The translations under genes were made by a program, and so were the position numbers. This document shows, in pieces, positions 33,866 to 44,035 of a DNA stretch of 64,000 nucleotides. How positions within the stretch are numbered: the stretch's first letter is position 1; every line of letters starts with the position of its first letter. The stretch is from Hsuehochloa calcarea (taxonomy: Eukaryota > Streptophyta > Magnoliopsida > Poales > Poaceae), in the NCBI GenBank assembly GCA_036346395.1, contig CM070615.1, forward strand, positions 23,307,282 through 23,371,281. The letters run 5' to 3'. The notes below the pieces were generated by a model. The model worked only from the letters and a program-made list of their open reading frames with translations. It was not told where the DNA came from and did no database searches.

Positions 33866-34880
33866 GTCCTCCTCACTCCCGATATCCACATCGCTCAAGG
33901 ATTGATCCTCAAAAGTGGCAAGGACCCGGTGAGCAGCCTTCACAAGCTTATTAGCCTCATACCTTGATTTGTTGAAAGGAGGCTTCTTCCAAGCTGGCTT
34001 TCCTTCCTTATGATTGCTCTTTCCTTTCAGCTTAGGGCAATTTGCCCGGATATGATTGAGCTCACCACATTCATAGCATGTCACCGGACCACCTCTCTTT
34101 TTGTTTCTCACATTATTGTAGGCCCGTGTGAATTTTTTAGCTAGAAGAGCTAACTCTTTCAGTATACTTTCAAGCTCCTCTTCATGAATAGCGTATAAAC
34201 AAGCAAATGAAAATCCGTAAGAAGATTCAAAAGAGTCATCAAAAGCCTTTTTGAGAGGATCTACTACCAAAGCTAAATTATCTTTCTTGGGATGATCAAC
34301 TCTTTTAATTTCATGAGTCTTGAGTTTACTATAAAGCAATTCTAAAGTAAGACTTGAAAGATCAACATTTTCCTCTATAGCAAGAGCCTTCATCTCCCAC
34401 TCCTTGGTGTTGATTGCGACCAAGAGATGGGTGGCATTTTCAGATTGAGAATATTCAATATCAACGACTTTCATTTGATTAATTACTTTATTAAAGCGAT
34501 GAAAATGTCATGACGCTCTCTCCAGGCGCATCTCAAATTTATTGTATTCACGCTTGTAAACTGTTTGGCGCACCTTTTTGATTTGGGACGAACCCTCATG
34601 ATATGTTTCGAGAGTGTTCCAAATTTCATGCTTGTGATTGAAAGATTGCAAATTCTATCATATTCTTGTCTACCAAGTGCACCATATAAAAGATTCTTAG
34701 CCTTATTGTTGTTAGCCAAAAGAATTGCGTAAGCGGTGTAGCAATTTCAGAATAACCAATGGGGCTCTAACAACATCCCAAATAGCTTGTCCTCGCTCTC
34801 AAAAAAGACGCATCACGATTCTTCCTATAGGCATAGTCGTGCCCATCGAAGATATGCGGTTTAGTAGAAAACTTATCCAT
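33866..34880 (-). pseudogene. SIRE-like gag, N-terminal part with CCHC knuckle
   Basis: A plausible start is the ATG at 34878-34880 (MDKFSTKPHIFDG), 40 bp after the primer site. After two or three frameshifts the UBN2-type domain follows (KTYHEGSSQIKK, EYNKFEM, ENATHLLVAINTKEWEMKAL, LTLELLYSKLKTHEIKR), then a canonical zinc knuckle CYECGELNHIRANC and a lysine-rich tail ending at the GTCCT insertion point. From 34474 down the frame is open and leads, apart from the inserted LTR, into the same frame as the C-terminal part. Confidence 0.85.
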
Positions 34881-34921
34881 CGCCAAAGTTCAGTGACCGG
34901 TTAAGATCAAGATTGAACTAA

Positions 34922-34937
34922 CCGGGCTCTGATACCA
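34922..34937 (-). promoter_or_regulatory. Primer-binding site of the SIRE-like element
   Basis: TGGTATCAGAGCCCGG on the minus strand, two bases after the 5' LTR, matches the tRNA-Met-type site. Confidence 0.9.
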
Positions 34938-34939
34938 CT

Positions 34940-36694
34940 TGTTGGACCGTAAAGGCGACTAGAGGGGGTGAATAGGAGCACGCTCACTTTTTCACAAATT
35001 ATGAACTCAATACAATTTCACTCCAAAGAGCTATTAGAGAGCTATGAAGATCAATATACCAAGATCTGTGGAAGACTAGTATTGAATCCAATTAAATCCC
35101 TAAGCAAAATAACAAAAACAACTAAGATTGCAAACTCACAGCACAGGCGGTCTGACCGCTGGACCCAACCGGTCGGACCGATTGCCGGGCGGTCTGACCG
35201 ACGTTGTGCTGGCGGTCGGACCGCTCCAAAATCGGTCTGACCGGTGATGACGGGCGGTCTGACCGGCCGACTCCAGAACCGATCTGCAACAGTAAAATCA
35301 GCCCGATGACGAAGTTGCAATTAGGTGAAACTTTTGATTCTCAACTCCAATCTTTATGAAACTTTGCACACACCTTCTATATGCTATTGAGGACCTATTC
35401 CAATCGAATATTATGATAATTCTTGGAACGATCTTGAGCAATTGCCAATTGATTAACAGAAGGTCTAAAACCGGGCAAGAACGAAAACTTGATCCTAAAG
35501 CTTGTTCGTGAGAGATTGATGATCAAGATGATGCTAGATAGATTCACACATATCACAGCAAGCTAATTCACGTGAAAGAATCAATCACAAACTCGCGGAT
35601 CAAAGAAAGCCCTAAAAACACGAAATTGAAAGCAAGAACGAAAAGAGACTTATCTCAAGCAAACCTTGCATAGATTGATTTCGTGATTGATGCTGGATTA
35701 CATCCACACCATCATGGATCAGTGGACAATCAAAGATCACGAAATTCACCACAAACCATCAAGAGCCCTAGCCTCCACCTCAACTCCCTAAAGACAATAA
35801 GGGTTTTGAAACATAAAAGGCGAGAGAGAGAGGTGCAGCCACCACCTCCTCCTATTTATAGTGGAGGCCTAGACTCCTAGGGTTTGACTCCATTGGGCTC
35901 CGTTAAGGCCCACTAACAAGCGGGTCACACACGCACGCTTCGCAGCGCCATCTTTAACCTTTTGACCTAAACCGCTTCACCATGCGTCATGGATTTGCCA
36001 ATAGGTCACCCTTGTCCATCTTGCGTCACGCTTGAGTCGTTGACCTCACCCGCATCGTTGATCGCTCGACCTCAACTCTCCAAGTCTAGTCCCGATCCTC
36101 CTCGTGCGTTGACCGTCGTTGACCACCAAGCAACTGCACAACCACGCACAAGCAAACACGAATTCGGGAACAAGTTCTTCACAACTTGACCCATGTTAGT
36201 CAAAACATGCATCATGCAAACCATATGCCACGATACCAATGACTTTGACCTAACCAATCAACATCGCCACGAAGTTGGCCGACGTTCAAGTCAATACCGG
36301 TCTGACCGCTCCAGATGAGCCGGTCGGACCGCTCCCTGTGAGCCGGTCGGACCGCCCCTTGGGACTTAGCCGAATTTCAACCCCGAAAATCCAAACCCAT
36401 GGAAACTTTAAACCAATAGAACTTTTTATCGAGACTCCAAAATCATGAGACCAAGTGCATTGGGATCCCCTCACTTGCCTACAATACCTATTTTTGGCCC
36501 TCGTTTTGACCACTTTGGTCACCGCGGTCCGATCGCCCCACATGGCTTCTGGTCCGACCGATTTGGGACGGGCGGACCGCCTCACCGATGAAGCTCAGAA
36601 CTTTGTCGAAAACACGTGAAACGACAAACCGTAAACGTCATTGCCAATTGTCACATCATCCTAAGATCTGGAACATATCCCCATGAAATCCACA
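34940..36694 (-). repeat. 5' LTR of the SIRE-like element
   Basis: 1755 bp, with minus-strand TATA box at about 35852-35863 and the same two clusters of GGTC-GACC motifs as the 3' LTR. AT-rich parts are nearly identical to the other copies, while the GC-rich motif clusters carry most of the indels. Confidence 0.93.
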
Positions 36695-36699
36695 CCAAG

Positions 36700-37149
36700 A
36701 TAGGGCGTGGTCAGATCTGGGGGTACTGGTCGAGCCGCATTGCCCGCTCACCGGAGGTGCCATGAAATAGCAGACTGTGTCTCCTTACCGAACCGCATTG
36801 GGGAATCGAGTGTGGTCACCAGAGCTCGACGTGGGGCGGGTAGAGGGAGAAACTGATTGAAGACAAGGAGGGAGTGGCTATAATATATAAGGACAATGCC
36901 AAAAATTTTTGCCTCCCGCACATGCGTTCAAAATTTTTTGCCCTCCCGCGCTGCGAATTACAGATGGTTTCAAACAAAAACTGTCTATGACGTAATATCA
37001 CAGACAGTTCTTGTTCAGAACCGTTTCTCATACTTCACATATAGTTTTCAATATAAACTGTCTGTGATTTTACTATAGCTTGAAATGTCTTACTCTATGA
37101 TTTTACCATGACTTGAAAAAATACCTATCTCTGGAACGCTATGAAAGAA
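36700..37149. other. Unassigned stretch with a DNA-transposon-like hairpin
   Basis: Sequence following the SIRE-like insertion does not continue the gypsy gag seen at 23.4-23.9 kb. It includes a TATA-like CTATAATATATAAGG (36875-36890), a direct repeat of CAAAAATTTTTGCC/CAAAATTTTTTGCC, and several ACTGTCTGTGATTTTAC-type subterminal repeats (36962-37130). These resemble ends of grass class II elements, but no complete terminal inverted repeat or transposase was found. Confidence 0.4.
36979..37009. repeat. 12-bp inverted repeat (hairpin)
   Basis: AACTGTCTATGA and TCACAGACAGTT form arms with one mismatch around a 7-nt loop. Related copies of the arm occur nearby. Confidence 0.7.
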
Positions 37150-37644
37150 CAAATAAACTCTTCAAATTATTGCCTTAGTGTGACTGCAATATAATGCATG
37201 ATAGCAAAACTGCAGCTCCCACTTACACACAACCCAAATAAAGACCTATTGCAGCAATGATCTAAAAACGCGACTAAAGACTCTAATCGGATGGCTCTTA
37301 CTCTGGACTAGAGAACGAAGACTCTTCAAACTCAACTGGAACGAAGTGACTTAGATACTCCTGACGATTGCTGGTGACTCGACTTCTCTCTTCTGGAGCA
37401 GAGACATTAATGAGGCGAGAAAGTCAATTTAAGATTATAAAATAAAATTCAGTAGAGGTAAGAAACAAGATTCCTAGAACAAGATGAGAAGAGAATAGAA
37501 TAGACTAAGATGAGAAAAGAATAGAGTAGATGAGAGAAGAACAACTACTCAAGTCAAATTAAGTTGATTTTATTTAGAAAATAAGTTTTGAAGCTTTTAA
37601 CTAAAACGACCATGCTAACTAAGGTTATGTTCTACAGTCGATAT
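37150..37644 (-). other. Leader of a minus-strand gypsy element
   Basis: AT-rich sequence downstream (minus strand) of the primer site, including repeated TCTATTCT-TTCTCATCTTAGTCT units. No gag start is found; the element is cut off at about 37.1 kb. Confidence 0.5.
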
Positions 37645-37657
37645 GGCTCTGATACCA
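37645..37657 (-). promoter_or_regulatory. tRNA-Met-type primer-binding site
   Basis: TGGTATCAGAGCC on the minus strand, four bases from the LTR edge at 37662. The following CATATCGACTGTAG matches the sequence after the primer site at 63916. Confidence 0.85.
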
Positions 37658-37661
37658 CCTC

Positions 37662-40187
37662 TGTTGGGACCCAAAAATACATCTCAGGAACCCTATGTGT
37701 ATTCTAAACTAGTCCTCGATTAGTAGCTAGCTCACACAGGAAACAGTGATGAAATACCGTCCATTTATTCGATTTAACTAAAAAGATCTCGAAATAACAA
37801 ATAATAATAACAACTGGACCTTATGGTCAACGTTTAGTTCACTTGCCACGCAGGGCTAAAGAAATAAATAAACTCTTACAGTGGAATGGGAAACTTGGAA
37901 AGACCAATCAACATACCCACAGGCAATTGAGTGGAGAACGCATCCTAATCCGCAAAACATCCATAGTCCTCCTTCTGAAAGAACTCTTGAGCAGCTTGAT
38001 ATTCTTCAACTGATCAACAAAGGTGTAAAGCCGTGATTACATAAAGCACTCAGCAAGCCATAGGGAAATGTATGCAGATAGTATCCATGCAAGGCTTGCC
38101 AAATGTTGGCCGTATGGTTCTTTTGCAGAAAGCAGCATTGACAATGAATACAATAAATAGATTGAAATGCGTATTTGAAAAGAATAATAAATAAGTAAAA
38201 AATTACTTTGAAACAACCAATGAACTTCCCATTCACTTCCCAACCAAGCCAATGATAAGTGAATCCCCAATTCACTAATCGACACAAAACAACCAAGTGA
38301 ATTACCCATTCATCGAACGAACAGTATATTCATCAAGTGAACTTTCCATTCACAGTCTGACACATTTTAGGAAGAAACTCTATCTCTCATGTTAAATCTC
38401 CGAGCATGTCCATAACCGCAGATACGGCTATTCGAATAGTTTTACACTCTGCAGAGGTTGTACAGCTTTTCCCACATAACACAACTTTTCTAGTTTGTTT
38501 GGCATCTGTCGGTACCATTGTTCACTACCTTAGGTAAGCAGACTAGAGCACATGAGATGGCCTTTACAAGGCTCTTTCTTAATCTAGTTCTGCCGCTAAG
38601 GTTTCAACACTGAATGTCTTACCGACCAGACAGGACCTCCCTCTTGCGCCATCGTGAGTATACGTACCCCCAAACTCACTCTTCCAAGACGGAACATAAA
38701 TTAAGACATTGCTAATTAATTAGCCAAGTCATGCCCATACAGGATATGTGGTTGTACGGTTAAGGCCCAGCTCAATGGCACACAAGATTAAGTCATTGAC
38801 AAGTTTCTCAGTCGATCTTACCACAACCCACAACGTGCTAACCACACCCTCAATCCACCATCCACTCGCCTGAGCAAAAACTATTTTGTTTAAGTAAGAC
38901 CAAAGACATACCCTATCATGGTACACAAATTTTAACATGAGTGGCTAACCACCACAATTCCATATATTATAAAGTCAAGATTAATCATTATGACACATGT
39001 GATAATGAACCCATCGTAACTAAACTTGACTAAGTATTAATACGATACCCATGTTGGTGATATAAGTATATCCAACTAAAGTTATCCATGCTAGGGTGAC
39101 AAATGATTCATGGCATTCAAATAATCAAAGGAGGCATAATGATAACAGGTGATAGCTAAACGCAAAACAGTTGATATAAGATAGCATACAATTGTATAAA
39201 ACAATATACTTTTGAAATCATAGGTTCAATATGATCAAAGGACTACGGTTTGCCTTGAAATAGATCCTGGTGATGCTCTTGATCTTGGTGTACTCCTCCT
39301 TGCTCAAAACTCCCTGAAGTAGCAACGTCTACTCGCAAACATAGCAAATAAAACAAATAAATACAAAACATAGATTAAAAAACTCTAAAAAATTAAATAA
39401 AAATCTTAGATAAATAGATCTCAAATTTAGATTAATTTAGAAATTTGGATGGACTCAAAAGCAGTTTGGATGAAGAAGATATGGCCTTTGGAAGATGGAA
39501 ATCACGTAAAATACTACAAAACAGAATTTATGGATTTACTAGAATTATTTTTCTAATGGAAATTTTTTGCATCATGCTGACGTCATCAATGGATTTTCGA
39601 CTGAAAGAAAAATAAAAGAAAATGGCTAACAAGTGGAACCCACTTGTTGACAAGTGGGACCCACTTGACAATGACTAGCCTTATGGTGGATTGGGTTCAC
39701 GGGAAAAGGTCTAGGGTGCACCACATGGACTGCCACGCGGCTGACGACTGGATGACACCCAGGCACTGACGAGTATGCCACCTAGGCAAAAGAGTTGACT
39801 TGGAGGTGAGGTAGCGCATCATATCAATAGAGAGAGAAAAGGAAGGAGAGGCAGAGATGGAACTGGCCGGCGGCTCGGTTGAACAGCGTCGACGGCGAAC
39901 GGCGGCGAAGCGGCTTCGGGAAGTGGCAAAATGGAATGCCAAGGACACGGTGGTTCTGAGGGTGGTGATGGCGCGACAACTTCGGCGATGAGGAGGCGAC
40001 AACAACGACTTTGGCGGCGAGGTTGCTTCGGCTCCCTGCGTCGACGAGGATTGGGTGGCGCCACCGAGAGGCAAGCGGCGTTGGTCGTGGGAAGCAAGGA
40101 TCACAGAGAGAGGCTTGGGAGGTTCGGAGAGGAAAGGAATTGATGAACGACGAAGGTTCTGTTCTGGCCCGATCTTTCGGTGAGAAG
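37662..40187 (-). repeat. Truncated 5' LTR of a minus-strand gypsy element
   Basis: On the minus strand this LTR ends GGGTCCCAACA next to the primer site. About 2.5 kb is present, with a GC-rich, CT-rich promoter-proximal part at 39700-40180 and an AT-rich remainder, the same layout as the LTRs at 16868 and 60803. The far end has no proper terminus: it stops where CRM LTR sequence begins at 40188, so it is truncated. It contains the mini-exon-like segment at 39254-39328. Confidence 0.7.
39254..39328 (-). other. Putative mini-exon inside the minus-strand gypsy LTR
   Basis: 75 nt between GCGAGTAG and TTTCAAG|GCAAAC on the minus strand. In phase 1 it is fully open, starts DVATSGSFEQG and ends FQG. 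It is followed downstream by CTTTGATCAT-TTGA, also found after the donor at 18899. The later acceptor TTCTTTCAG (next base 37974) precedes EDYGCFAD-type sequence, and ACAATTGCCTGTGGG follows. Confidence 0.4.
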
Positions 40188-40993
40188 GTACAAGGTCCAA
40201 TTACTCGGGCACGTGTTCGTCAACTTATTTATCAGGTAAATTCATTTATAGGGCTGAGTGTATTATTTGAGAACTCTATGATGCTACCTAACAGAGATGA
40301 TTTACTTTTACTTAGGAATATAGGACTACGATCAGTGCAAGAAGGTCTACGACCAATTTCGCTGGGTCTACGACCAGCTTCACCAGTACTCGGCGAGCCC
40401 AGGACTCGTTGGACACAATCTACGACCAGAGATAGCATGGACTCCTCAAGACCACCCTAGGACCAGTCATACGACCAGGTCTTCGACCAGAGATGCGCGA
40501 TATGAATAGTGAATAATGTGCTACGTCACCGTTTTGGGGTCTAATAGGGCCTTGTAAGTGTAACGAGGTCGGAGCCCAGGTTGTGTACGCCTCTTCCCAC
40601 GGCCGCACAACCCTAGGTCGACCGCCTAACGTCCCCCTATATATATACAGTAGTCGTCATAGTTTAACGTGGGTTTTTCTTTGAGATTATTCTGCTTAGT
40701 AGTCTCGCCGCACATTCGGTTGAGGAACCCCACATTGTGTGCTTCATCTATATTCGCAATACAATATCAGATTGCATCTTCTACTCTCTTGCTTGTGTTC
40801 TGGATTCGCATGCAGGAGATAGCTTTCTTGGCGAGGTCAACCGCGTTCGGCACGGTTGATAACCATCGGAGCAGTGGTGTAGTGATTGCAGGAGGATTGA
40901 TCTGTTTTGGTCGGAGCCTCCGGATCATCAACGTCGAGTTCTCCACAATCGACTAATCAGTACCTTTCGGAAGATCGGGCCATAGACTCATCA
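40188..40993 (+). repeat. 5' LTR of the CRM element, 5'-truncated
   Basis: 806 bp that align with 59034-59841 of the 3' LTR. The first roughly 58 bp, including the TGATGAGGACATC start, are missing. A TATA-like CTATATATATACAG lies at about 40637-40650. Three 21-bp repeats are at 40326-40388. Confidence 0.88.
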
Positions 40994-40994
40994 G

Positions 40995-41007
40995 TTGGTA
41001 TTAGAGC
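40995..41007 (+). promoter_or_regulatory. Primer-binding site of the CRM element
   Basis: TTGGTATTAGAGC follows the 5' LTR by one base. It differs from the canonical TGGTATCAGAGC by one C-to-T change, compatible with CpG-independent decay or a family variant. Confidence 0.75.
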
Positions 41008-41514
41008 AAAAGTTGCACGTTAGGTAATCACAATTTTTTTCCCTATTAGATTAGTTGCTTTCCATCGTCCTAAAGCTCCAGAAAATTGCCCCACAAAATA
41101 TTTTGTTTCGTCGTGTTCTTCTGCTGTCCCATCGCCCATTGTGCCCTTGCAATTTTCGTTCTTTGTTTTGCCTTGTTGAATTAGTGTCCTTTGTCTAAGT
41201 CATGTTGCTGGTTTAGAGTCGTGTTTTTGGTCGCTAGTCCACACCGTCACCCGTCGTGCCACCATCCATCCTGGTCGCGCCACCGCCTACTCGAACAACC
41301 CCCTTTCGATCACCCCCTCTTGCTCGACCACCTACTCGCTTTCGACCAACTAGTCGGATTCGACCACCTACTCGGGATCGACCATCTTTTCATTTCCGCC
41401 CCGACCACCTTATTTGTTTCTTGTTGCTCTCGGCCACCCCACGCACTCATCATATCGTGCCTACTACACAAAGTCCGAGAAGAATTTCCATAGCCAAAGT
41501 CTTTTAATTACCTG
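41008..41514 (+). other. CRM leader, first part
   Basis: Noncoding leader containing four or five TCGACCACCTACTCG-type short repeats (41285-41390). It continues at 53990 after the Tekay-like insertion; both sides meet at the ACCTG duplication (41510-41514 and 53985-53989). Confidence 0.7.
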
Positions 41515-41551
41515 TGTAACACCCCAGCCCAACACCATAGCCAAAGAATTT
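41515..41551 (-). repeat. LTR stub plus filler DNA at the truncated end
   Basis: TGTAACACCCCAGCCCAACA (41515-41534) is the first 20 bp of the LTR. It is followed by CCATAGCCAAAG (41535-41546), identical to 41488-41499 just outside the element, and AATTT, then RT sequence from about 41552. This is a deletion joint with copied filler. Confidence 0.8.
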
Positions 41552-42255
41552 TCACGCACACGGATTTGATTATACCCTGACTGGAGATCGATCTTGGAGA
41601 ATACTTGAGCTCCATTCAAGCGATCAAACAAGTCCTCAATGCGGGGCAATGGATATTTGTTCTTGATTGTGACTGCATTAAGCGCACGGTAATCAATACA
41701 CATACGCCAACTCCCATCCTTCTTCTCTGTGAACAGAACAGGAGCTCCCCATGGCGATACACTACGCCTAATCAAACCTTTAGCCAACAAATCATCCAAT
41801 TGCTTCTTCAACTCGTCCTGAAACGGACGTGCTAATCGATATGGAGACATCGAGATGGGACGAGTACCCGGAACAAGATCAATGCGAAACTCCACGCCTC
41901 GCACGGTGGCAAACCCTAAGCTCACCGGAACACATCGGGTAATCACCGACCACCGGAATCTCCTCAATCTGCGAAGCCACGCTCGGTTTCGGCAAGAGCT
42001 AAAAGAAGCCCGATCGCACGACCGCCGCACCGAGAGCAGTCCGGTATCGAAAGAGAGCGCGAGGCGCACTTCCTGAAAGGTCAAAGTCTCCCGCACGAGG
42101 TCTCGCATGCAGATCGTTTCTACGAAACAGGATATCACGGCTCGATAAGAGTGCAACCAATCCATACCCAAGATAACGTCGAGCGGCTCCATTTGAATAA
42201 CTATCAAATTCGCCGTGAACTTCTCTCCATCAATGACAATAGAGCACCGGGACAA
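41552..42255 (-). pseudogene. Tekay-like RT, second partial copy
   Basis: The minus-strand frame (263 codons overall) begins with protease-end sequence VIQMEPLDVILGMDWLHSYR. It then gives RIDLVPGTRPISMSPYRLAR, ELKKQLDDLLAKGLIRRSVS, EKKDGSWRMCIDYRALNAVT and FDRLNGAQVFSKIDLQSGYN, and stops at NQIRVRE where the deletion joint lies. The F-x-D-D catalytic block is therefore absent. Identical in outline to the first copy at 48503-49300 but with fewer small indels. Confidence 0.88.
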
Positions 42256-42640
42256 ACAAGAGAGCTCGCAATAATACCCCGTGAGAACTAACTAACACCG
42301 ATCGAGAAATCCATCAGATACTCAAGTTCGCTCTCCTAGCAAACGCCGTCGAGACAAACGAAAAGGTAGCCCCGAATCAAAAGGACTAAAGCATCAAACG
42401 AATCCACGAGCAAAGTACACTACACCACGCCAGACGACCCGCGGACTCATTGTGGGCATAGCGTACACTCGGTGGCGCCATGGCGAAGAAGACGTCGTAA
42501 AGGCGGCGAGCCCCAACAATCTGGTGGCGGTGCGGTAAAGCCGGTCGTGCAACTGGCGGTCTTTGAAGGTGGCGGTACCGATAGTACCCTCTTTGAGGCG
42601 CCCAAGTCAAGGAAATGGCGTACCGGAGGAGCGATCATTA
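42256..42640 (-). pseudogene. Tekay-like protease, second copy
   Basis: Broken frames contain VDSFDALVLFDSG-type sequence (about 42365-42405), where D-S-G is the aspartic protease site, preceded by a PPPSRYAHNESAGR-like linker. Indels disturb the frame on both sides. Confidence 0.65.
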
Positions 42641-43777
42641 TCCGGAAAGATCCTCGGCAGACCCATCAAGAAGAAGAAGATGGCACAGCTCCCACTTGAT
42701 CACGCTTAGCGGGTTACGGCGACACACCCGCTCCTTGTGACCGGTCGGCCACACCGACGGCAATCTCCGTCCAAGAGCACTTAGCGGCGGGTGCCCATCT
42801 CCGCACTTAAAGCAAAGCATGCCCCGCCTCGAACAGACGAAGAGCCGAGTACTGCAAAGGACGAGGCGCCAAGAAGAGAACGGCCTCGATCGCTTAGACT
42901 TGAAGGATGCGGTCCTCCTTGAATTTCTTGAAAGGTGTCAAACAGACCCACTTCCTCACTAGAGCTCCTCTTACGGTCACCACCGAAGCAACGATCCACC
43001 GAGGCTTGTCGCCTCTTCGTGAGTCGCATCTCCACTCCATGCCCTTACCTTGCTCCACAACAGCTCAGTAGTCACGGGTGGAGTAGCTCCCAACACATGT
43101 CGGTACTCGTAGGTGAGACCCGACGGAACCTCTTGGCCTTCTGAAGATCATCGTTCGCTACTGAAGGGACAAAGCGAACCAAGTTGTTGAACTCAGCCTC
43201 ATACTCAGCAATAGACCTCTTCCCTTGAGCAAAGGTCGTCAAGGCAACCTCCATCTTCTCAACAAAAGAGTAGGGGTAGAACTTTCCCTTGAACTGATCA
43301 ACAAAGTCCTCCCAAGTGACTGGCCCTTGAGTGGCGGTCCTCGAAGACAACACGCCCTCCCACCAAATATCTGCTTGCCCTTTCAGCTGAAAGGCTACAA
43401 AACGGACCCTCTGAGGTGAAGACATCTCTAAAGCTCCAAACTGCCTCTCCATGTAGCGCAACCACCATTTGCTCGACGGTGTACTGCACCGTCAAACGGA
43501 TCCAACCTCAACCCCATCCACTCTCGAAGCGTCATCCGCGCCTCAGGTGCAGGTGGAGGAGCGACAGGAGTAACAACAGATGCCGCAGCAACAGGGGCTG
43601 CTGGCGCCTGTTGACGAAGAGCGGGGGTCTCATACTGGACCCCAACCGGAGGTGGGTCAACAAAGAACCCCTCGCCATCGACTCATCTCTCACGGGAGGT
43701 GGCTCCACGGAACCTCGCCTGCGGCCCCAACCTCCACGACCGCGGCCACCACGACCACGTCCTCTACCCCTCGGCAT
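42641..43777 (-). pseudogene. Tekay-like gag, second copy
   Basis: Start ATG at 43775-43777 gives MPRGRGRGRGGRGRGGWGRR, an arginine-glycine-rich N-terminus. After a frameshift the Retrotrans_gag core is well kept at 43072-43461 (MERQFGALEMSSPQRVRF, QLKGQADIWWEGVL, WEDFVDQFKGKFYPYSFVEK, QGKRSIAEYEAEFNNLVRF). A zinc knuckle CFKCGDGH follows near 42800 with its second half damaged. Family role: particle shell and RNA binding. Confidence 0.85.
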
Positions 43778-44019
43778 AGCTATCAACCACAATCAACAAT
43801 ACACAATGAGTTCAAAGATCAAAATAAAATCATGCATCAATGAACAACATAACAGAAGCGTAAAACTATATTCGTACCTCTCTCTAACCTTCCGTGCACT
43901 AGTGTGTCAAATTTTAGATTAGTTAACCATTAGCAAATTTTAGTTGATTTACCAAACTAAAACAAATTTTAACAATTTTAGTTTGCCTAAGTTGTTAATC
44001 TATTCACCACGGACCTAAA

Positions 44020-44035
44020 GCCCGCTCGATACCAA
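44020..44035 (-). promoter_or_regulatory. Primer-binding site, middle LTR
   Basis: TTGGTATCGAGCGGGC on the minus strand, one base short of the TTGGTATCAGAGCGGGC seen beside the right LTR. Confidence 0.75.

Larger units (their letters stand above)
23978..36694 (-). mobile_element. SIRE/Maximus-like Ty1/copia element, minus strand, with nested solo LTR
   Basis: Terminal LTRs (23978-25759 and 34940-36694) start TGTTGGACCGTAAAGGCGAC and end GAAATCCACA on the plus strand. A perfect CCAAG duplication flanks the element (23973-23977 and 36695-36699). On the minus strand the order is 5' LTR, primer site, gag, protease, integrase, RT, RNase H, a roughly 1.8-kb noncoding 3' region, polypurine tract and 3' LTR. 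A third LTR (32060-33865) is a separate insertion in gag with its own GTCCT duplication. Without it the element is about 10.9 kb. Pol has many frameshifts. Confidence 0.93.

Noticed and set aside
23978..36694. Reading the three SIRE-like LTRs as a tandem multi-LTR element
   Set aside because: The middle LTR has its own perfect GTCCT duplication and gag continues in frame on both sides, so it is a nested solo LTR, unlike the Tekay-like tandem at 41.5-54.0 kb.
36875..37130. CACTA-type transposon end
   Set aside because: Subterminal-like repeats are present, but no CACTA/TAGTG terminus or transposase was found.
39697..40200. 167-codon minus-strand open frame at the truncated gypsy LTR
   Set aside because: It begins in CRM LTR sequence across a junction and runs through a CT-rich leader-like region. 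No domain.
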